From contig JAIXUS010000052.1 of NCBI GenBank assembly GCA_027483445.1, positions 1 through 64,000 on the forward strand: DNA of 64,000 nt. The letters run 5' to 3'. Positions 24,026 through 36,370 of the stretch are shown here, one piece after another (within the stretch, counting starts at the first letter, position 1; each line of letters starts with the position of its first letter). The notes under the pieces are model-generated. The model was not told the DNA's origin, did not search any database, and saw only the letters and a list, made by a program, of their open reading frames with translations. A program made the translations under genes and the position numbers. The stretch is from Bacteroidota bacterium (GTDB taxonomy: Bacteria > Bacteroidota > Bacteroidia > M30B66).

Positions 24026-26443
24026 ATGACGCGTATTGTAAAAAAATCGGGCACATTTAATCGTGCCGTAGGGAACTACACTTCCCACCAAGTCATCCCC
24101 AATGGGTATCATTTTTCGGCCGATAACGCCGAGCTCGAAGTCACAGCCTGGGACCATGAGGTAATCCGTTTTCGCATTCGCCAAAGCGGGCAAACCTTTA
24201 GCGGGTTTTCCTATGCCATTGATGCTGAGCCTCGTGCCATTGATTTCCAGCTCGAAGAACGCTCCGATGTCTTTATCCTAAAAACCGAGGCGCTCGAAGT
24301 GCGCATCACCAAATCGCCCATGCGTATTTCGGTGTACGACAAGGCGGGTAAGCTGCTATCGCAGGATGACGCCGCGTTCGGAACCAGCTGGCTCGGCACC
24401 GAAGTAACTACTTACAAATCGCTAATGCCCGGTGAACGCTTCATCGGCCTTGGCGAAAAAACCGGACCGCTCGACCGTCGGGGCAAAGTGTATGTAAACT
24501 GGAATACCGATCATTTCGCCTATGGCGTGGATGACGATCCGATTTACCTCAGCACCCCGTTTTATATGGGTATTCACGGCGAACAGGTGTACGGTATTTT
24601 CTTCGACAACTCCCACAAAACCACCTTCAGTTTTGGTTGCAGTAACGACCGTTTCTCCTATTTTCAAGCTGAGGATGGCGAAATGAACTATTACTTCATC
24701 CACGGTGAGAATCCGGCTGCCATTGTGAAAAATTACACTTGGCTTACCGGTCGCATCGAAATGCCTGCCCTTTGGAGCTTAGGTTTTCAGCAATGTCGTT
24801 ATAGCTACTATCCTTACCCCGAAGTGCTGAATGCCGCCCGTACATTCCGCGAGAAGCACATTCCAGCCGATGTATTGTATCTCGATATTCACTACATGGA
24901 TGCGTACAAGGTTTTTACTTGGCATCCAACGCGTTTCCCCGATCCGAAAGGGCTCATGGAACAACTCCGTGAAATGGGCTTCCGCGTTGTGGTAATCCTC
25001 GACCCGGGCGTGAAAAAGGAAGCTGGCTACGCTGCTTACGAAGATGGTAAAGCCCGCGACCTGTTTGTAACTTACCCCGACGGACAAGAATACAATGGTC
25101 AGGTTTGGCCCGGCTGGTCGGCATTTCCCGACTTCACTTACGAGCAGGCACGCCAGTGGTGGGGTGAACAAATGAAGGTGCTCACCGAAAACGGTATTGA
25201 AGGCTTTTGGAACGACATGAACGAACCCGCAGCCTGGGGTCAGCATTTACCCGACCTTATCGAATTCCACTACGAAGGAGAAGGCGGAACCCATAAAAAG
25301 TCGCGCAATGTGTACGGTATGCAGATGGCCCGTGCCACACAGGAAGGGGCCCGCAAACTAATGAATGGGAAACGACCATTCATTCTCACACGTGCAGGTT
25401 ATTCGGGTGTTCAGCGCTATGGAGCCGTGTGGACTGGCGATAATGTTAGTCACGACGACCACATGTTAGCCGGTGTTCGTTTGGTGAACAGTATGGGCTT
25501 AACCGGAGTTCCTTTCGCCGGATATGATGTTGGAGGATTTGCCGGGGAAGCCACTCCGGAGCTGTTCGCCCGATGGATTGCCCTGGGGGCCTTCTCTCCG
25601 TTCTTCCGCTCACATTCCATGGTAAACAGCCGCGACTCGGAGCCATGGTCGTTTGGTGAAGAAGTGGAAGACATTTCGCGGAATTACATCAGCCTCCGTT
25701 ACCGCCTTATGCCATACCTCTACTCGGTGTTTTATGAGGCTTCTACAACCGGAATTCCGGTATCTCGATCGCTGGCCTTGAACTATCCTTTCGAGGCAAA
25801 CGTGTACAAAGATCCATATCAGAACGAATACCTGTTTGGCCCTTCGTTACTCGTAATTCCAATCCGTTCGAATCAACAGTTCCACAAAGCCTGGTTCCCT
25901 GAAGGAAACTGGTATCGCTTGTACGACGACGCCATCGAAGCGGGAAATCGTGAAGCCATCCTCGACTACGGAAAAGAGCTTATTCCGGTGTACGTAAAGG
26001 CCGGAAGTATTTTGCTAATGCAGCAGAATTTGCAATCGCTTACTGAAGCTGCAAAAGCAGATAACCTTGAGATTCACGTGTATACAGGTGCCGATGGAAC
26101 ATTCGAGTATTACGAAGACGATGGTGAAACCTATGCCTTTGAGCAAGGCGCCTTCCTGAAGCGTCGGTTCGAATTGCGCGGAAACAGCTTACATATTACG
26201 CCTTCAAATGGAGCCTTCAAGTCAAGATTCAAAACCATCACGGTGTATTTGCATGGCAATCAAGCCACTGAGCTTAAGGTAAACGGTGTGTCTCATTCCT
26301 TGCACACTTCAAATTACCGATTTGTTGAGCCGGTTTCTGATTTCGACCCTTACCATGTTCCGCCCAAAGATCCGGTGGAGGTGAAAGGTTTGCCAACGGT
26401 AAAGCTTGAGTATTCAGACTCTGAAATTCGCCTGGATTGGTAA
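24026..26443 (+). CDS. Glycoside hydrolase family 31 alpha-glucosidase
   Basis: 805 residues. An N-terminal beta-sandwich (about 1-240) precedes a TIM barrel. The nucleophile is Asp397 in GFWNDMNEP (393-401); the acid/base is probably Asp472 in VWTGDNVS. YLDIHYMDAYKVFTWH is the family's conserved substrate-site strand. No signal peptide is seen, so the enzyme is probably cytoplasmic and frees glucose from imported maltodextrins. Starts 14 nt after the kinase gene. The C-terminal 130 residues form the distal beta domains. Xylosidase or glucan-lyase activity is less likely given the neighbours. Confidence 0.93.
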   Translation: MTRIVKKSGTFNRAVGNYTSHQVIPNGYHFSADNAELEVTAWDHEVIRFRIRQSGQTFSGFSYAIDAEPRAIDFQLEERSDVFILKTEALEVRITKSPMRISVYDKAGKLLSQDDAAFGTSWLGTEVTTYKSLMPGERFIGLGEKTGPLDRRGKVYVNWNTDHFAYGVDDDPIYLSTPFYMGIHGEQVYGIFFDNSHKTTFSFGCSNDRFSYFQAEDGEMNYYFIHGENPAAIVKNYTWLTGRIEMPALWSLGFQQCRYSYYPYPEVLNAARTFREKHIPADVLYLDIHYMDAYKVFTWHPTRFPDPKGLMEQLREMGFRVVVILDPGVKKEAGYAAYEDGKARDLFVTYPDGQEYNGQVWPGWSAFPDFTYEQARQWWGEQMKVLTENGIEGFWNDMNEPAAWGQHLPDLIEFHYEGEGGTHKKSRNVYGMQMARATQEGARKLMNGKRPFILTRAGYSGVQRYGAVWTGDNVSHDDHMLAGVRLVNSMGLTGVPFAGYDVGGFAGEATPELFARWIALGAFSPFFRSHSMVNSRDSEPWSFGEEVEDISRNYISLRYRLMPYLYSVFYEASTTGIPVSRSLALNYPFEANVYKDPYQNEYLFGPSLLVIPIRSNQQFHKAWFPEGNWYRLYDDAIEAGNREAILDYGKELIPVYVKAGSILLMQQNLQSLTEAAKADNLEIHVYTGADGTFEYYEDDGETYAFEQGAFLKRRFELRGNSLHITPSNGAFKSRFKTITVYLHGNQATELKVNGVSHSLHTSNYRFVEPVSDFDPYHVPPKDPVEVKGLPTVKLEYSDSEIRLDW

Positions 26444-26605
26444 ATTAGCCTTGTTGAAACAGCTCCTGCTTCTTTGACCAGCCAACGGTGCGAGTCCGAC
26501 CTCGAAATCGAGCTTGACCGCTTACAGGACAAATTTTCCCGGCAGAGCCTGAACTTGAACTTGAATCCTCTTAGATTTGAACTCATCTCCCTTGAATAAT
26601 CATTT

Positions 26606-28021
26606 ATGAAGTCACTCCTTAGCGCAGGCATTGTCCTGTTTGCAACACTCCACCTGAGTGCGCAGAACCCTCAGGTTCAGCCAACTCGCCCCATTATGAA
26701 AAACCGTCCGGGCACAAATGCAGCACGTGCCAACCTCAACACAACACCAGTTTGGGCCGATAATGCGGTGATTTATGAGGTAAACCTCCGCCAATTTACC
26801 CCGTCGGGTACCATCAACGAATTTTCAACTCACCTCGAGCGCCTCAGTCAAATGGGAGTGCGGATTCTTTGGTTCATGCCCATCCAGCCTATTGGCATTG
26901 AAAACAGAAAAGGGAGCTTGGGTAGCTATTATTCAATTCGCGATTACCTTTCTGTCAATCCCGAGCACGGTACCATGGACGAATGGATTGCGATGGTTAA
27001 AAAAGCGCATCAATTGGGCATGAAGGTGATTCTCGACTGGGTGGCTAATCACACGGCGTTCGACCATGCCTGGACCAAATCACATCCAGAATGGTACACC
27101 CGCGACGCCAATGGCAAGATTAAACCTCCGGTGGACGACTGGACCGACGTAGCCGATTTGAACTACGACAACCCCGAGTTGCGCAAGGCCATGATCGAAA
27201 ACATGAAGTTTTGGCTCAACGCCACCGATATTGATGGTTTCCGTTGTGATGTTGCCGAAATGGTGCCTCTCGACTTTTGGAAAGAGTGTATTCCGGCATT
27301 GCGCAGCGCCAAACTCGACATTTTCATGTTGGCCGAAGGCGAAAAACCGGAATTGCACGATAAAGCGTTCGACATGACTTATGCATGGGGTATGTTGCAT
27401 CCGATGAACGAGGTGGCTACCGGTAAAAAAACAGCCAAGTTCATCGACGATTATCTGAAGGCCCAGGAAAGCTATCCCGCGGAAGCGCACCGCATGTATT
27501 TCACCTCTAACCACGATGAAAACACCTGGAACGGAAGTAATTGGGATTTCATGGGTGAAAAATCGAAAACCTTCGCCGTGTTAACGTATGCCTTTAAAGG
27601 AATGCCGCTGATTTACACCGGGCAAGAGGCCGACAACCGCAAGCGACTTCGCTTTTTCGACAAGGACACAGTTGATTTCAGCAAGCTGCCATTGGCCGAT
27701 TTCTACACCCGACTCAACAAATTAAAGGCAACAGAACCGGCTTTAAATTCCGGTAAAAACGGAGGTGAGCTGGTGAAGATCAGTCCCGTTGGCGATGAAC
27801 AGGTTTTCGCCTGCATCCGCAAAAAAGATGGCTCACGGGTGTTGTTTTTAATCAACCTCTCTGGAAAGAAAGCCAAGTTCAAAGCCGAAAATCCCGACTT
27901 AGAAGGCGAATGGATTGATGTTTTTGGTGCAGATGACAAAGTAGCCCTAACCTTAAAAACGAAGCATTCTGTTACCTTAGAGCCCTGGACCTATCAAGTT
28001 TACCGCCTCAAGAAAAAATAA
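26606..28021 (+). CDS. Exported GH13 alpha-amylase family protein
   Basis: 471 residues. Signal peptide 1-20 (..TLHLSAQ). The four GH13 regions are present: DWVANHT (144-150), GFRCDVAEMV (211-220) with nucleophile Asp215, LAEGE (242-246) with acid Glu244, and SNHDENT (301-307) with Asp304. YEVNLRQFTPSGT is the family's first strand. It cuts alpha-1,4-glucans in the periplasm or outside; no T9SS tail is present, so periplasmic is more likely. There is a 162-bp gap after GH31, and it ends 4 nt before fba. Confidence 0.93.
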   Translation: MKSLLSAGIVLFATLHLSAQNPQVQPTRPIMKNRPGTNAARANLNTTPVWADNAVIYEVNLRQFTPSGTINEFSTHLERLSQMGVRILWFMPIQPIGIENRKGSLGSYYSIRDYLSVNPEHGTMDEWIAMVKKAHQLGMKVILDWVANHTAFDHAWTKSHPEWYTRDANGKIKPPVDDWTDVADLNYDNPELRKAMIENMKFWLNATDIDGFRCDVAEMVPLDFWKECIPALRSAKLDIFMLAEGEKPELHDKAFDMTYAWGMLHPMNEVATGKKTAKFIDDYLKAQESYPAEAHRMYFTSNHDENTWNGSNWDFMGEKSKTFAVLTYAFKGMPLIYTGQEADNRKRLRFFDKDTVDFSKLPLADFYTRLNKLKATEPALNSGKNGGELVKISPVGDEQVFACIRKKDGSRVLFLINLSGKKAKFKAENPDLEGEWIDVFGADDKVALTLKTKHSVTLEPWTYQVYRLKKK

Positions 28022-28025
28022 ATCA

Positions 28026-29102
28026 ATGGAAACTGCTACAACCCTTCAAGCGGGCGTATTGCATGGCGAAACGCTAAACGCATTACTCCGCAAAGCGAAC
28101 GACATCGGATTTGCGATGCCGGCCGTTAATGTCATCAGCACCAACACTGTAAATGCCGTTCTGGAAACCGCGAAAAAACTCAATTCGCCGGTTATCATTC
28201 AATTCTCTAATGGAGGAGCTCAGTTTTTCGCCGGAAAAGGCCTCGATAACAGCGCACAGCAAGCCAGTATTGTTGGCGGAATTTCGGGGGCTCATCATGT
28301 ACACCTCATGGCCGAAGCCTACGGTGTGCCGGTGATTCTTCACACCGACCACGCTGCGAAAAAGTTGCTTCCATGGATTGATGGCTTGCTGGATGCCGGC
28401 GAAAAGTACTTCCGCACACACGGCCGCCCTTTGTATTCGAGCCATATGCTCGACCTCAGCGAGGAACCCATCCATGAAAACATCGAAATCTGTAAGCGTT
28501 ATCTCGAACGCATGGCTAAGATGGGTATGACCCTCGAAATCGAACTTGGCGTAACGGGCGGCGAAGAAGATGGTGTCGACAACTCGCACATCGACAGCAA
28601 GCACCTGTACACCCAGCCGGAGGAAGTGGCCTACGCTTATGAGGAACTCATGAAGGTGAGTCCAAACTTTACCGTTGCTGCCGCATTTGGCAATGTTCAC
28701 GGTGTGTATAAGCCTGGAAATGTGAAGCTTATGCCGGTTATTCTTAAAAATTCTCAGGACTACATCCAGCAAAAGTTTAACACAAGCGATAAACCTGTAA
28801 ACTTCGTATTTCACGGTGGATCAGGCTCTTCGGTTGAGGAGATTCGGGAAGCCATCGCCTATGGCGCCGTAAAAATGAACATCGATACGGACCTTCAATG
28901 GGCGTTCTGGGAAGGGGTGAAAGACTACTACGAGGCGAACAAAGGTTACCTCCAGGGCCAAATCGGAAATCCGGAAGGCGACGACAAGCCGAACAAGAAG
29001 TTTTACGACCCGCGTGTTTGGTTGCGCAAAGGCGAAGAGACCTTCAAAAAACGCCTTGAGCAGTCTTTTGACGACCTGAACTGCATCAACCGTCTCGCTT
29101 AA
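28026..29102 (+). CDS. fbaA: Class II fructose-bisphosphate aldolase
   Basis: 358 residues, the length of class IIA FbaA. The zinc and catalytic segment is HTDHAAK (His106, Asp108, His109). FGNVHGVYKPGNVKL and FHGGSGSS bind the substrate phosphates, and KMNIDTDLQWAF is the conserved C-terminal strand. It reversibly splits fructose 1,6-bisphosphate into triose phosphates. Only 4 nt separate it from the GH13 gene, so an exported amylase and a cytoplasmic glycolytic enzyme share a transcript. Confidence 0.96.
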   Translation: METATTLQAGVLHGETLNALLRKANDIGFAMPAVNVISTNTVNAVLETAKKLNSPVIIQFSNGGAQFFAGKGLDNSAQQASIVGGISGAHHVHLMAEAYGVPVILHTDHAAKKLLPWIDGLLDAGEKYFRTHGRPLYSSHMLDLSEEPIHENIEICKRYLERMAKMGMTLEIELGVTGGEEDGVDNSHIDSKHLYTQPEEVAYAYEELMKVSPNFTVAAAFGNVHGVYKPGNVKLMPVILKNSQDYIQQKFNTSDKPVNFVFHGGSGSSVEEIREAIAYGAVKMNIDTDLQWAFWEGVKDYYEANKGYLQGQIGNPEGDDKPNKKFYDPRVWLRKGEETFKKRLEQSFDDLNCINRLA

Positions 29103-31636
<2,534 letters not shown>

Positions 31637-31706
31637 GCCGCAAAAATAGTGAAGCCAACGTAAGGTTGAATGAATGCGCGTTTTTGTCGGTTGAACCGTG
31701 ATGTCA

Positions 31707-32339
31707 TCAGGCTTTGCCGCCTACATAAACTACCTTTTTGGTTTCGAAGAATGGATCATCGAACCATTGGGAGATTTCGTGAATCTTGAATTTGCGTTTG
31801 GTCAGGCTGATTTCTTCCAGAATATCACCACCTTTTAATACAACCCAGCCATTCTTCAATGAATGCCGGTTGGTGGATTCCAACTTTCTGAATGTCCAGC
31901 CTACCAGTTCATTCATTGGTGCAACGGCCCTTGAAACAATAAAATCGAAACGGCCGGGCACTTGGTCTGCGCGTCCCCAAATGGCTTCCACATTGCTTAG
32001 ACCAATACTTGAGTGAACCTCCGTTACCACTTTGATTTTCTTGGCAATAGAGTCGCACAACACAAATTTGGTTTCAGGGAAAAGGATGGCCAATGGAATG
32101 CCGGGAAAACCGCCCCCGGTGCCAATATCCAAAACCCTACTTTCGGGCAAAAAGGCAATTACTTTGGCAATGGCTAAGCTGTGCAAAACGTGCCGAACAT
32201 AAAGCTCGTCGATGTCTTTGCGCGAAATCACATTGATTTGCGCATTCCATTCCTTGTAGAGGTTCTCCAGTTGAAGAAACTGTTGCTCCTGCTTGCTGCT
32301 GAGGGCGAAGTGCTGTTTAATGACCTCAATGCCGGACAT
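31707..32339 (-). CDS. rsmG: 16S rRNA (guanine-527-N7) methyltransferase RsmG
   Basis: 210 residues. The S-adenosylmethionine loop [15 protein letters not shown] begins at residue 71, preceded by the family segment [36 protein letters not shown] is the catalytic-side motif. It methylates G527 of 16S rRNA; loss gives low-level streptomycin resistance in other bacteria. It follows the sigma factor gene by 11 nt, so the two are co-transcribed. No gid/mnmG gene is adjacent. Confidence 0.95.
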   Translation of the reverse strand: MSGIEVIKQHFALSSKQEQQFLQLENLYKEWNAQINVISRKDIDELYVRHVLHSLAIAKVIAFLPESRVLDIGTGGGFPGIPLAILFPETKFVLCDSIAKKIKVVTEVHSSIGLSNVEAIWGRADQVPGRFDFIVSRAVAPMNELVGWTFRKLESTNRHSLKNGWVVLKGGDILEEISLTKRKFKIHEISQWFDDPFFETKKVVYVGGKA

Positions 32340-32350
32340 GCCTGATGAAA

Positions 32351-32959
32351 TCAGATTTTTTCCTGCTGATTTCGGATGATGTTGTAGAGAAACTCCCGGC
32401 TTCGAAAGAGTTGTGCCTTTACGGTTCCCAAGGGCAAGTCGAGCTGTTCGGCAATTTCTTCGTACGACAACTCCTGAAAATATCGAAGCTCAATTAAAAT
32501 TCTATAGCGTGGCTTGAGCTTTTCCACCAGCGATCGCATGAGAATGTGCTTTTGCTTACGGATGAGATTCTCCTCCGGATCTGGAGTTTCTGAGCGCACG
32601 TCCATGGTCATCTCGTCGCCGTCGCCGGTCATAAACGACTTGTCTAAAGAAAGTGTTACCGCTCTTTTTTTACGGATGAAATCGATGCAATTGTTGGTGG
32701 CAATTCGGAAAAGCCAGGTGGAAAAAGCAAAGTTAGGGGTGTATTGGGCGATGTTTTTAAAGGCTTTACCGAAGGCCTCAATGGTAAGATCTTCCGCATC
32801 GTCTTTGTTGTTGACCATTTTCAACAGGAGGAAATACACCGATTCCCGGTAACGGTCTAACAGCTCTGCGTACGCAGCCTGGTCATGCTTTTCGACCGCA
32901 CGATTTACAAGCTGTATGTCGTACTGGGCTTTTGAGGAGAGGTTGGTTTCTAAATCCAT
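32351..32959 (-). CDS. ECF-type RNA polymerase sigma factor
   Basis: 202 residues. Region 2 (about 25-95: DRYRESVYFLLLKMVNNKDDAEDLTIEAFGKAF, FSTWLFRIATNNCIDFIRKKR) binds core and the -10-type element. Region 4 (about 145-198: LIELRYFQELSYEEIAEQLDLPLGTVKAQLFRSRE) is the helix-turn-helix for the upstream element. The linker includes an acidic GDGDEMTMD. No anti-sigma gene is next to it, unlike most ECF loci. It overlaps the end of the GT2 gene by 10 nt. Confidence 0.93.
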   Translation of the reverse strand: MDLETNLSSKAQYDIQLVNRAVEKHDQAAYAELLDRYRESVYFLLLKMVNNKDDAEDLTIEAFGKAFKNIAQYTPNFAFSTWLFRIATNNCIDFIRKKRAVTLSLDKSFMTGDGDEMTMDVRSETPDPEENLIRKQKHILMRSLVEKLKPRYRILIELRYFQELSYEEIAEQLDLPLGTVKAQLFRSREFLYNIIRNQQEKI

Positions 32960-34080
32960 CGGCGTTGCCTTACAAATAAAGTAGAAAAGAAATAGACGGG
33001 ATTCACAATTATGCGTTGGATTAATTCTAGCACAGGCGACATCCAGCCCAGTTCTTTCTCATCTAATTTTCTCGCAGCTGTGTGCAAGATAGTAATTTGC
33101 ACCAAGGTGCGTAAAAACCAGCCTGCAATTAATATCAACACGTTGTATTGAAGAAGTATTCCGGCCACAAGGGCAAGGTGCATGAAATACCAGCTTAGCG
33201 GGTAAACCAACAACATCGACTTGTGGCTTCCTTTGTAATGTTTAGCCGTGCTGTGATGCCTCTTTTTCTGAAGAAACCAGGCTTTCCAGCTGCTTTTGGG
33301 CTCTGAAATCGTAAAGGCTCCTTTGTCGATCACCACTGAAACGTTTTTGTTCGTAGCCACCTCCTGCACGAAAAGGTCATCGTCGCCCGACCAAATATGA
33401 ATGTGAGAGGCAAACCCGCGAACTTTAAAAAACAAGTTGCGCTTGTAGGAAAGATTCCTTCCCACGCCCATGTAGGTTTGTCCACGCATGGCCCTCGCCA
33501 GAAAATGCACGCCAATAAAAAACGTATCGAAACGAATCATGCGGTTTAAAAAACCACCTTTCCTTTCGTATTTCCCATAGCCAAGCACAATTTCATGCGA
33601 TTCGCCATACCCATTGATCATGTGCGTAATCCAGTCTCTACTGCTAGGCTTGCAGTCAGCATCGGTTAACAACAGCGTTTCGTAGCGTGCTGCTTTGATG
33701 CCAATGGTGAGCGCAAACTTTTTTCCATGCTCGCGGCCTTCTACTTCTTTGATTTCTCGAACTACCAGATTTCGGTGGCGAGCCTGTAACGATTCCAGCA
33801 CTTTTTCACTCTCGTCCCAGGAGCAATCATTTACTACAACCACTTCAAATTCAGGGTATTCCTGTTCGAGTAACAGGGGCAAAAACTGCTTGAGATTCTC
33901 CTCTTCGTTGCGGGAGCAAACGACCACCGAAACAGGCGGGTAGTTTACCGGATGAGGCTTCAGTTTATAGAGAGAAACGCGAATAGCGGTGAAGAAATAA
34001 TAGCTCAGCTGAGCCAACAGGCTTAAGCCAAAGGCAACTAAAATCAATAACTCCCAGCGATATGTAAAATCGGGTACCAT
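32950..34080 (-). CDS. Membrane-bound family 2 glycosyltransferase
   Basis: 376 residues from the ATG at 34080 (MVPDFTYRWELLIL). A longer start at 34143 would cross the tgt promoter, and a minus-strand -7 box (TACTTTTG, 34098-34105) sits just upstream. One N-terminal membrane helix, then a GT-A domain: VSVVVCSRNEEENL, VVVNDCSWDES, LLTDADCKPS (D-x-D-like metal site) and WSGDDDLF. Two or three helices close the protein. Substrate unknown; envelope polysaccharide is the usual role. Its last 10 nt overlap the sigma gene. Confidence 0.88.
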   Translation of the reverse strand: MVPDFTYRWELLILVAFGLSLLAQLSYYFFTAIRVSLYKLKPHPVNYPPVSVVVCSRNEEENLKQFLPLLLEQEYPEFEVVVVNDCSWDESEKVLESLQARHRNLVVREIKEVEGREHGKKFALTIGIKAARYETLLLTDADCKPSSRDWITHMINGYGESHEIVLGYGKYERKGGFLNRMIRFDTFFIGVHFLARAMRGQTYMGVGRNLSYKRNLFFKVRGFASHIHIWSGDDDLFVQEVATNKNVSVVIDKGAFTISEPKSSWKAWFLQKKRHHSTAKHYKGSHKSMLLVYPLSWYFMHLALVAGILLQYNVLILIAGWFLRTLVQITILHTAARKLDEKELGWMSPVLELIQRIIVNPVYFFSTLFVRQRRWI

Positions 34081-34097
34081 CCTCAAAACTAAGGGCA

Positions 34098-34105
34098 CAA
34101 AAGTA
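34098..34105 (-). promoter_or_regulatory. -7 box TACTTTTG for GT2-sigma-rsmG
   Basis: Read on the minus strand, 18 nt before the chosen GT2 start. Supports the short start. Confidence 0.55.
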
Positions 34106-34130
34106 TGCGTACTTCGGTATGTGAAAGGGC

Positions 34131-34138
34131 TATCTTTG
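34131..34138 (+). promoter_or_regulatory. -7 box TATCTTTG for tgt
   Basis: Consensus box 19 nt before the ATG at 34157; rejects the upstream in-frame ATG at 34121. Confidence 0.6.
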
Positions 34139-34156
34139 CCCAACTTTTTAACAAAG

Positions 34157-35287
34157 ATGCGCTACACGCTGTCAGCAACAGACCCACGCTCCTCTGCCCG
34201 AGCCGGAAAGCTAGAAACTCCTCACGGTGAAATACTTACTCCGATATTTATGCCCGTTGGAACGGCCGGAACGGTAAAAGCGGTGCATCAGCGCGAGCTC
34301 AAAGCGGAAATTAAGGCGCAGATAATTCTCGGAAACACCTATCATCTTTACCTGCGTCCGGGTGTTGATGTGCTTTACCAGGCTGGTGGGCTGCACAAGT
34401 TTAATGGTTGGGATGGCCCAATACTCACCGACAGCGGCGGTTATCAGGTGTTTTCACTTTCGGAACGACGGAAACTCAGCGAGCAGGGTGCCGTGTTTCA
34501 GTCGCATATAGATGGCTCCAAGCACCTGTTTAGTCCGGAGTCGGTGATGGACATTCAACGGAAAATCGGGGCCGACATTATTATGGCCTTTGATGAATGT
34601 CCTCCATGGCCCAGCGAATACGGTTATGCGCGTAAATCGATGGAACTAACGCACCGTTGGCTCGACCGATGTATTGCCCGGTTGGCTGAAACCGAGCCGC
34701 ATTATGGTTATCCACAAACCCTTTTTCCGATTGTTCAGGGAAGCACTTTCACCGATTTGCGTCAAGAAAGCGCAGAGTATATTGCTTCCCGCGGGGCTGC
34801 CGGAAATGCCATTGGTGGCCTCTCGGTGGGTGAGCCTGCAGAGGAGATGTACCGGTTTACCGATTTGGTGTGTGGGATTTTACCCGCCGATAAACCCCGC
34901 TATTTAATGGGTGTAGGAACGCCTGAAAACATTTTGGAGGGCATCGCACTTGGGGTAGACATGTTTGATTGCGTAATGCCCACGCGCAATGCCCGCAATG
35001 GTATGCTCTTCACCTCCGAAGGAATCATCAACATGCGCAATGAAAAGTGGAAAAACGATTTTACGGCAATCGATCCGAATGGTCCTACATTCGTAGATTC
35101 TGCTTACTCGAAAGCCTATTTGCGCCATTTATTTGTGGCCGGCGAATACCTCGCCGGGATGATTGCATCGGTTCATAACCTGGGCTTTTATCTTTGGCTT
35201 GTGGGGCAAGCACGCGCGCACATTGTGCAGGGCGATTTTGCGGAGTGGAAGTCGGTAATGGTTCAGAAAGTAAAGCAAAGGCTGTAA
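34157..35287 (+). CDS. tgt: Queuine/preQ1 tRNA-guanine transglycosylase
   Basis: 376 residues. TDSGGYQVFSL holds Asp92; nucleophile Asp271 lies in MFDCVMPTRNARNG; GGLSVGEP and GNTYHLYLRPG are present. It swaps guanine-34 for preQ1 in GUN-anticodon tRNAs. Where the usual C-x-C-x2-C zinc site should be (305-325) the sequence is DPNGPTFVDSAYSKAYLRHL, without a single Cys. Only the His of SVHNLGF (His340) remains. Other Bacteroidota Tgt proteins appear to share this. It is followed 3 nt later by the LptF/G gene. Confidence 0.95.
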   Translation: MRYTLSATDPRSSARAGKLETPHGEILTPIFMPVGTAGTVKAVHQRELKAEIKAQIILGNTYHLYLRPGVDVLYQAGGLHKFNGWDGPILTDSGGYQVFSLSERRKLSEQGAVFQSHIDGSKHLFSPESVMDIQRKIGADIIMAFDECPPWPSEYGYARKSMELTHRWLDRCIARLAETEPHYGYPQTLFPIVQGSTFTDLRQESAEYIASRGAAGNAIGGLSVGEPAEEMYRFTDLVCGILPADKPRYLMGVGTPENILEGIALGVDMFDCVMPTRNARNGMLFTSEGIINMRNEKWKNDFTAIDPNGPTFVDSAYSKAYLRHLFVAGEYLAGMIASVHNLGFYLWLVGQARAHIVQGDFAEWKSVMVQKVKQRL

Positions 35288-35290
35288 TTG

Positions 35291-36370
35291 ATGTTTACGA
35301 AGCTCGACCGGTATCTTATTCGGAAGTTCCTGGGGACCTTCATTTTCACCATTGCGTTGATTGTGGTGATTGCCGTGATTTTCGACCTTACAGAAAAGGT
35401 CGACGATATCTTCGAAAAAAACATTCCGGCCTCAGAGCTCATATTCGATTATTACCTGAATTTCATTCCTTACTTCGCCAACCTGTTTACTCCGCTTTTT
35501 GTCTTTATTTCGGCGGTATTCTTTACGTCCAAATTGGCCAACCAGTATGAGATTGTTGCCATGCTCAGTTCGGGTGTTAGTTTTTGGCGATTGCTTCGGC
35601 CTTATTTGTTCTCGGCCGCTCTGATTGGTTTGGTTTCTTTCATGCTCAACAGCTTTGTAATTCCCAAGGCCAACGAGGGCCGACTAAAGTTCGAGTACAA
35701 GTATTTAAAACACAATTGGAAGCGGAACTACAACAATTTGCACCGACAAATTAGTCCGAATACCTACCTCTATTTCGAAACCTACACCCAGAAATCTAAA
35801 ACCGGATACCGCTTTACCATTGAGCAGATGCAACAGCGAAAGATGAAGGTGAAGCTCAGTGCCGATTATGTGCGTTGGGATTCGATTCAACAGCGCTGGA
35901 CATTGGAGAATTATGCCATTCGGACATTTAACGGAAAAACGGAGAAGTTACGGCGCGGGGCTGCGCTCGACACGGTTTTAAGCTTTAAGCCCGGCGATTT
36001 GGACATTGCCGATGATGATGTAGAAATGATGAACTTTTTTCAGCTCAATGGCTTCATTGAACGTGAAAAAGCGAAGGGCTCCGAATTTGTCGATTACTAC
36101 ATTTTGGAGAAACACCGCAGAATGGCGAATCCGGTTGCTAACCTTATTCTCACCCTGATTGCAGTGGCAATGGCCAGTCGAAAGGTGAGAGGCGGAATTG
36201 GTTTACACATTGGAATTGGAATCGGTATTAGCTTTACGTATGTGATGTTTATGCAGGTAACCTCAGTGTTTGCTACCGAAGGCGGAATGAATCCTGCAAT
36301 TGCGGCCTGGATTCCCAATTTCACCTTTCTCATACTGGCTTTGGTATTGCTCCGGCGAGCTCCAAAATAA
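35291..36370 (+). CDS. LptF/LptG family lipopolysaccharide export permease
   Basis: 359 residues. Three N-terminal helices (FLGTFIFTIALIVVIAVIF; NLFTPLFVFISAVFFTSKLA; LFSAALIGLVSFMLNSF), a periplasmic beta-jellyroll (about 130-260), then three C-terminal helices (ANLILTLIAVAMASRKV, IGIGIGISFTYVMF, NFTFLILALVLLRR). The motif EIVAMLSSGVSFWRLLRP is the coupling segment for the LptB ATPase. It moves LPS from the inner membrane to the periplasmic bridge. Only one of the F/G pair is present here. The ATG at 35291 is preferred over the in-frame TTG at 35288. Confidence 0.92.
   Translation: MFTKLDRYLIRKFLGTFIFTIALIVVIAVIFDLTEKVDDIFEKNIPASELIFDYYLNFIPYFANLFTPLFVFISAVFFTSKLANQYEIVAMLSSGVSFWRLLRPYLFSAALIGLVSFMLNSFVIPKANEGRLKFEYKYLKHNWKRNYNNLHRQISPNTYLYFETYTQKSKTGYRFTIEQMQQRKMKVKLSADYVRWDSIQQRWTLENYAIRTFNGKTEKLRRGAALDTVLSFKPGDLDIADDDVEMMNFFQLNGFIEREKAKGSEFVDYYILEKHRRMANPVANLILTLIAVAMASRKVRGGIGLHIGIGIGISFTYVMFMQVTSVFATEGGMNPAIAAWIPNFTFLILALVLLRRAPK

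Noticed and set aside
28083-28814. 243-codon minus-strand frame
   Set aside because: Antisense to fbaA; no motif, and codon phase mirrors the real gene.
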